A program made the position numbers and the translations under genes. Below the pieces are notes generated by a model that worked only from the letters and a program-made list of their open reading frames with translations, made no database searches and was not told the origin of the DNA. From assembly GCA_002471015.1 (NCBI GenBank), contig DKPB01000081.1, positions 729-64,728 of the forward strand: a stretch of 64,000 nucleotides of DNA. Reading direction: 5' to 3'. Below are positions 63,104 through 64,000 of this stretch, piece by piece (position 1 is the first letter of the stretch; every line of letters starts with the position of its first letter). The stretch is from Stenotrophomonas sp. UBA7346 (GTDB lineage Bacteria > Pseudomonadota > Gammaproteobacteria > Xanthomonadales > Xanthomonadaceae).

Positions 63104-63112
63104 GCCGCCGGT

Positions 63113-63544
63113 TCAGACCGGCTGCACCTTCAGGGTCATGCCATCCACGGCCACCACCCGCACCCGGCTGCCGCTGGGCAGGTCTGGCCCGGACACCACC
63201 CACAACGCATCGTCGGCCTTGGCCCGGCCGGTGCCATCGATGATGGCCTGCTCCAGCTCCAGCACGCGTCCGACCAGTTGTTCGGCGCGGCGGTTGAGCA
63301 AGGGCTGGTCGCTGGGCCGTGCGCGTTGACGGAACCAGGTGCGGTAGACCTGGATCGCAACAAAGCTCAGCACCACGAACAGGATGACCTGCAGCAGCAT
63401 CGTCATGCCCTCGAATGCCCATACCAGCAGGAACACGATGGCCGCGGCGATGCCCATCCACAACATGAAGGCACCTGGTGCCAGTGCTTCGGCGGCAAAC
63501 AACCCCACCGCCAGCGCCGCCCATACCACCACTTCCCAGCGCAT
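63113..63544 (-). CDS. NfeD-family membrane protein
   Basis: A 143-aa protein: two or three TM segments (VVVWAALAVGLFAAEALAPG; FMLWMGIAAAIVFLLVWAF; VILFVVLSFVAIQVYRTWF), then a C-terminal OB-fold domain (VGRVLELEQAIIDGTGRAKA; VVSGPDLPSGSRVRVVAVDG). NfeD proteins pair with stomatin-like SPFH proteins, and such a gene lies 3 bases upstream. This is the short form without a ClpP-type protease domain. Confidence 0.92.
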   Translation of the reverse strand: MRWEVVVWAALAVGLFAAEALAPGAFMLWMGIAAAIVFLLVWAFEGMTMLLQVILFVVLSFVAIQVYRTWFRQRARPSDQPLLNRRAEQLVGRVLELEQAIIDGTGRAKADDALWVVSGPDLPSGSRVRVVAVDGMTLKVQPV

Positions 63545-63547
63545 GGC

Positions 63548-64000
63548 TCAGCGCCCCAGCGGCGGCGGGTTGCCGCGTGTGGTCGGCTTGGCGTCGGCCT
63601 GCTTGGCGAAGGCTTCCTTGGCCAGTTCGGAGATGCCGGCAATGGAGCTGATCACCCCGGTGGCCTCCATCGGCATCAGCACCAGCTTCTGGTTGGGCGA
63701 GCTGGCCAGCTCACTGAACGCTTCCACGTACTTCTGCGCGATGAAGTAATTGATGGCCTGCACGCTGCCATTGGCGATGGCATCGGAGACCATCGCGGTC
63801 GCCTTGGCCTCGGCCTCGGCCAGCCGCTCGCGGGCCTCGGCATCGCGAAACGCGGCTTCCTTGCGGCCCTCGGCCTCCAGCACCGCGGACTGTTTCTGGC
63901 CCTCGGCGCGGAGAATTTCGGACTGACGGATACCTTCGGCCTCAAGCACCGCCGCACGCTTGTTCTGCTCGGCCATCTTCTGCTGCTGCATCGACTGCAC
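63548..64000 (-). CDS. SPFH/stomatin-like protein (QmcA type), 3' part only
   Basis: The 150 C-terminal residues of a membrane-scaffold protein; the 5' part lies beyond the right edge. The visible part has the alanine/glutamate-rich coiled coil (AEGIRQSEILRAEGQKQSAV; AEARERLAEAEAKATAMVSD) and the oligomerisation tail (FIAQKYVEAFSELASSPNQK) of stomatins. SPFH-NfeD pairs organise membrane microdomains and regulate proteases. Confidence 0.9.
   Translation of the reverse strand: MQSMQQQKMAEQNKRAAVLEAEGIRQSEILRAEGQKQSAVLEAEGRKEAAFRDAEARERLAEAEAKATAMVSDAIANGSVQAINYFIAQKYVEAFSELASSPNQKLVLMPMEATGVISSIAGISELAKEAFAKQADAKPTTRGNPPPLGR

Noticed and set aside
63024..63112. Glycine riboswitch upstream of gcvT
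   Set aside because: The leader is only about 90 bp and contains a terminator hairpin; the conserved glycine-aptamer motifs were not seen.

Overview
The window looks like chromosome from a high-GC gammaproteobacterium of the Xanthomonadaceae, most likely Stenotrophomonas or a close relative. The main evidence is the many short palindromes with a GTAG head and a TGCCGAGC...GCTCGGCA stem, which match what I remember of the SMAG elements of S. maltophilia. Other support comes from an AAC(6')-like acetyltransferase, propeller-type hybrid histidine kinases and a riboswitch-led metX-metB-hom operon. I see no prophage, insertion sequence, integrase, rRNA, tRNA or CRISPR array. The region is core and semi-core genome punctuated by repeat-rich spacers.

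Layout. 1-6456: methylcitrate (propionate) operon prpB-prpC-acnD on the minus strand, with a divergent gene fusing a DNA-binding helix-turn-helix to a full citrate-synthase domain; overlapping inverted repeats sit between them. 6463-8987: three tandem 120-bp repeats, then a minus-strand chain pdxH - AAC(6')-like - CutA/YqfO-like - BtuF-like, joined by 4-nt GTGA/ATGA overlaps. 9030-15769: glycerate-kinase-like gene, dodecin, a fused aroK-aroB frame, a WGR protein, hemE, a secreted hypothetical protein and an MFS pump. 15816-22906: two paralogous, overlapping propeller hybrid histidine kinases. 23138-27967: yceI-cybB-yceI operon, a glutaredoxin-like gene, sdaA and a membrane-anchored ClpP-fold protein. 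27988-32067: a RarD-like transporter and a third propeller receptor that ends in GGDEF.

32093-36545: metX-metB-hom operon led by a SAM-I (S-box) riboswitch, divergent from an M23 peptidase. 36561-41301: SMAG cluster, prfC, hemolysin III, an AsmA-like protein. 41310-48576: CBS protein, glycosyltransferase, mtgA, hslO, a secreted hypothetical protein and a large TonB-dependent receptor. 48857-53965: a TetR regulator with clear palindromic operators, divergent from hydrolase-fadE, followed by a hotdog thioesterase and a small membrane protein. 54104-59263: DUF1304, an NTP/NDP-exchanger-like transporter, a GMC oxidoreductase and a serine beta-lactamase-like hydrolase. 59393-61406: composite tandem repeats, a lysine/alanine-rich histone-H1-like gene and an 800-bp gene-poor, homopolymer-rich spacer. 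61422-64000: gcvH, gcvT, nfeD and the 3' part of a stomatin/SPFH gene cut by the window edge.

Most operons are tightly coupled by 4-nt stop/start overlaps. Three genes end on a TAG stop that belongs to the GTAG head of a repeat. The best candidates for an under-described system are the HTH-citrate synthase regulator of the prp operon with its inverted repeats, the aroK-aroB in-frame fusion, the cluster of three propeller receptors, and the ClpP-fold membrane protein.
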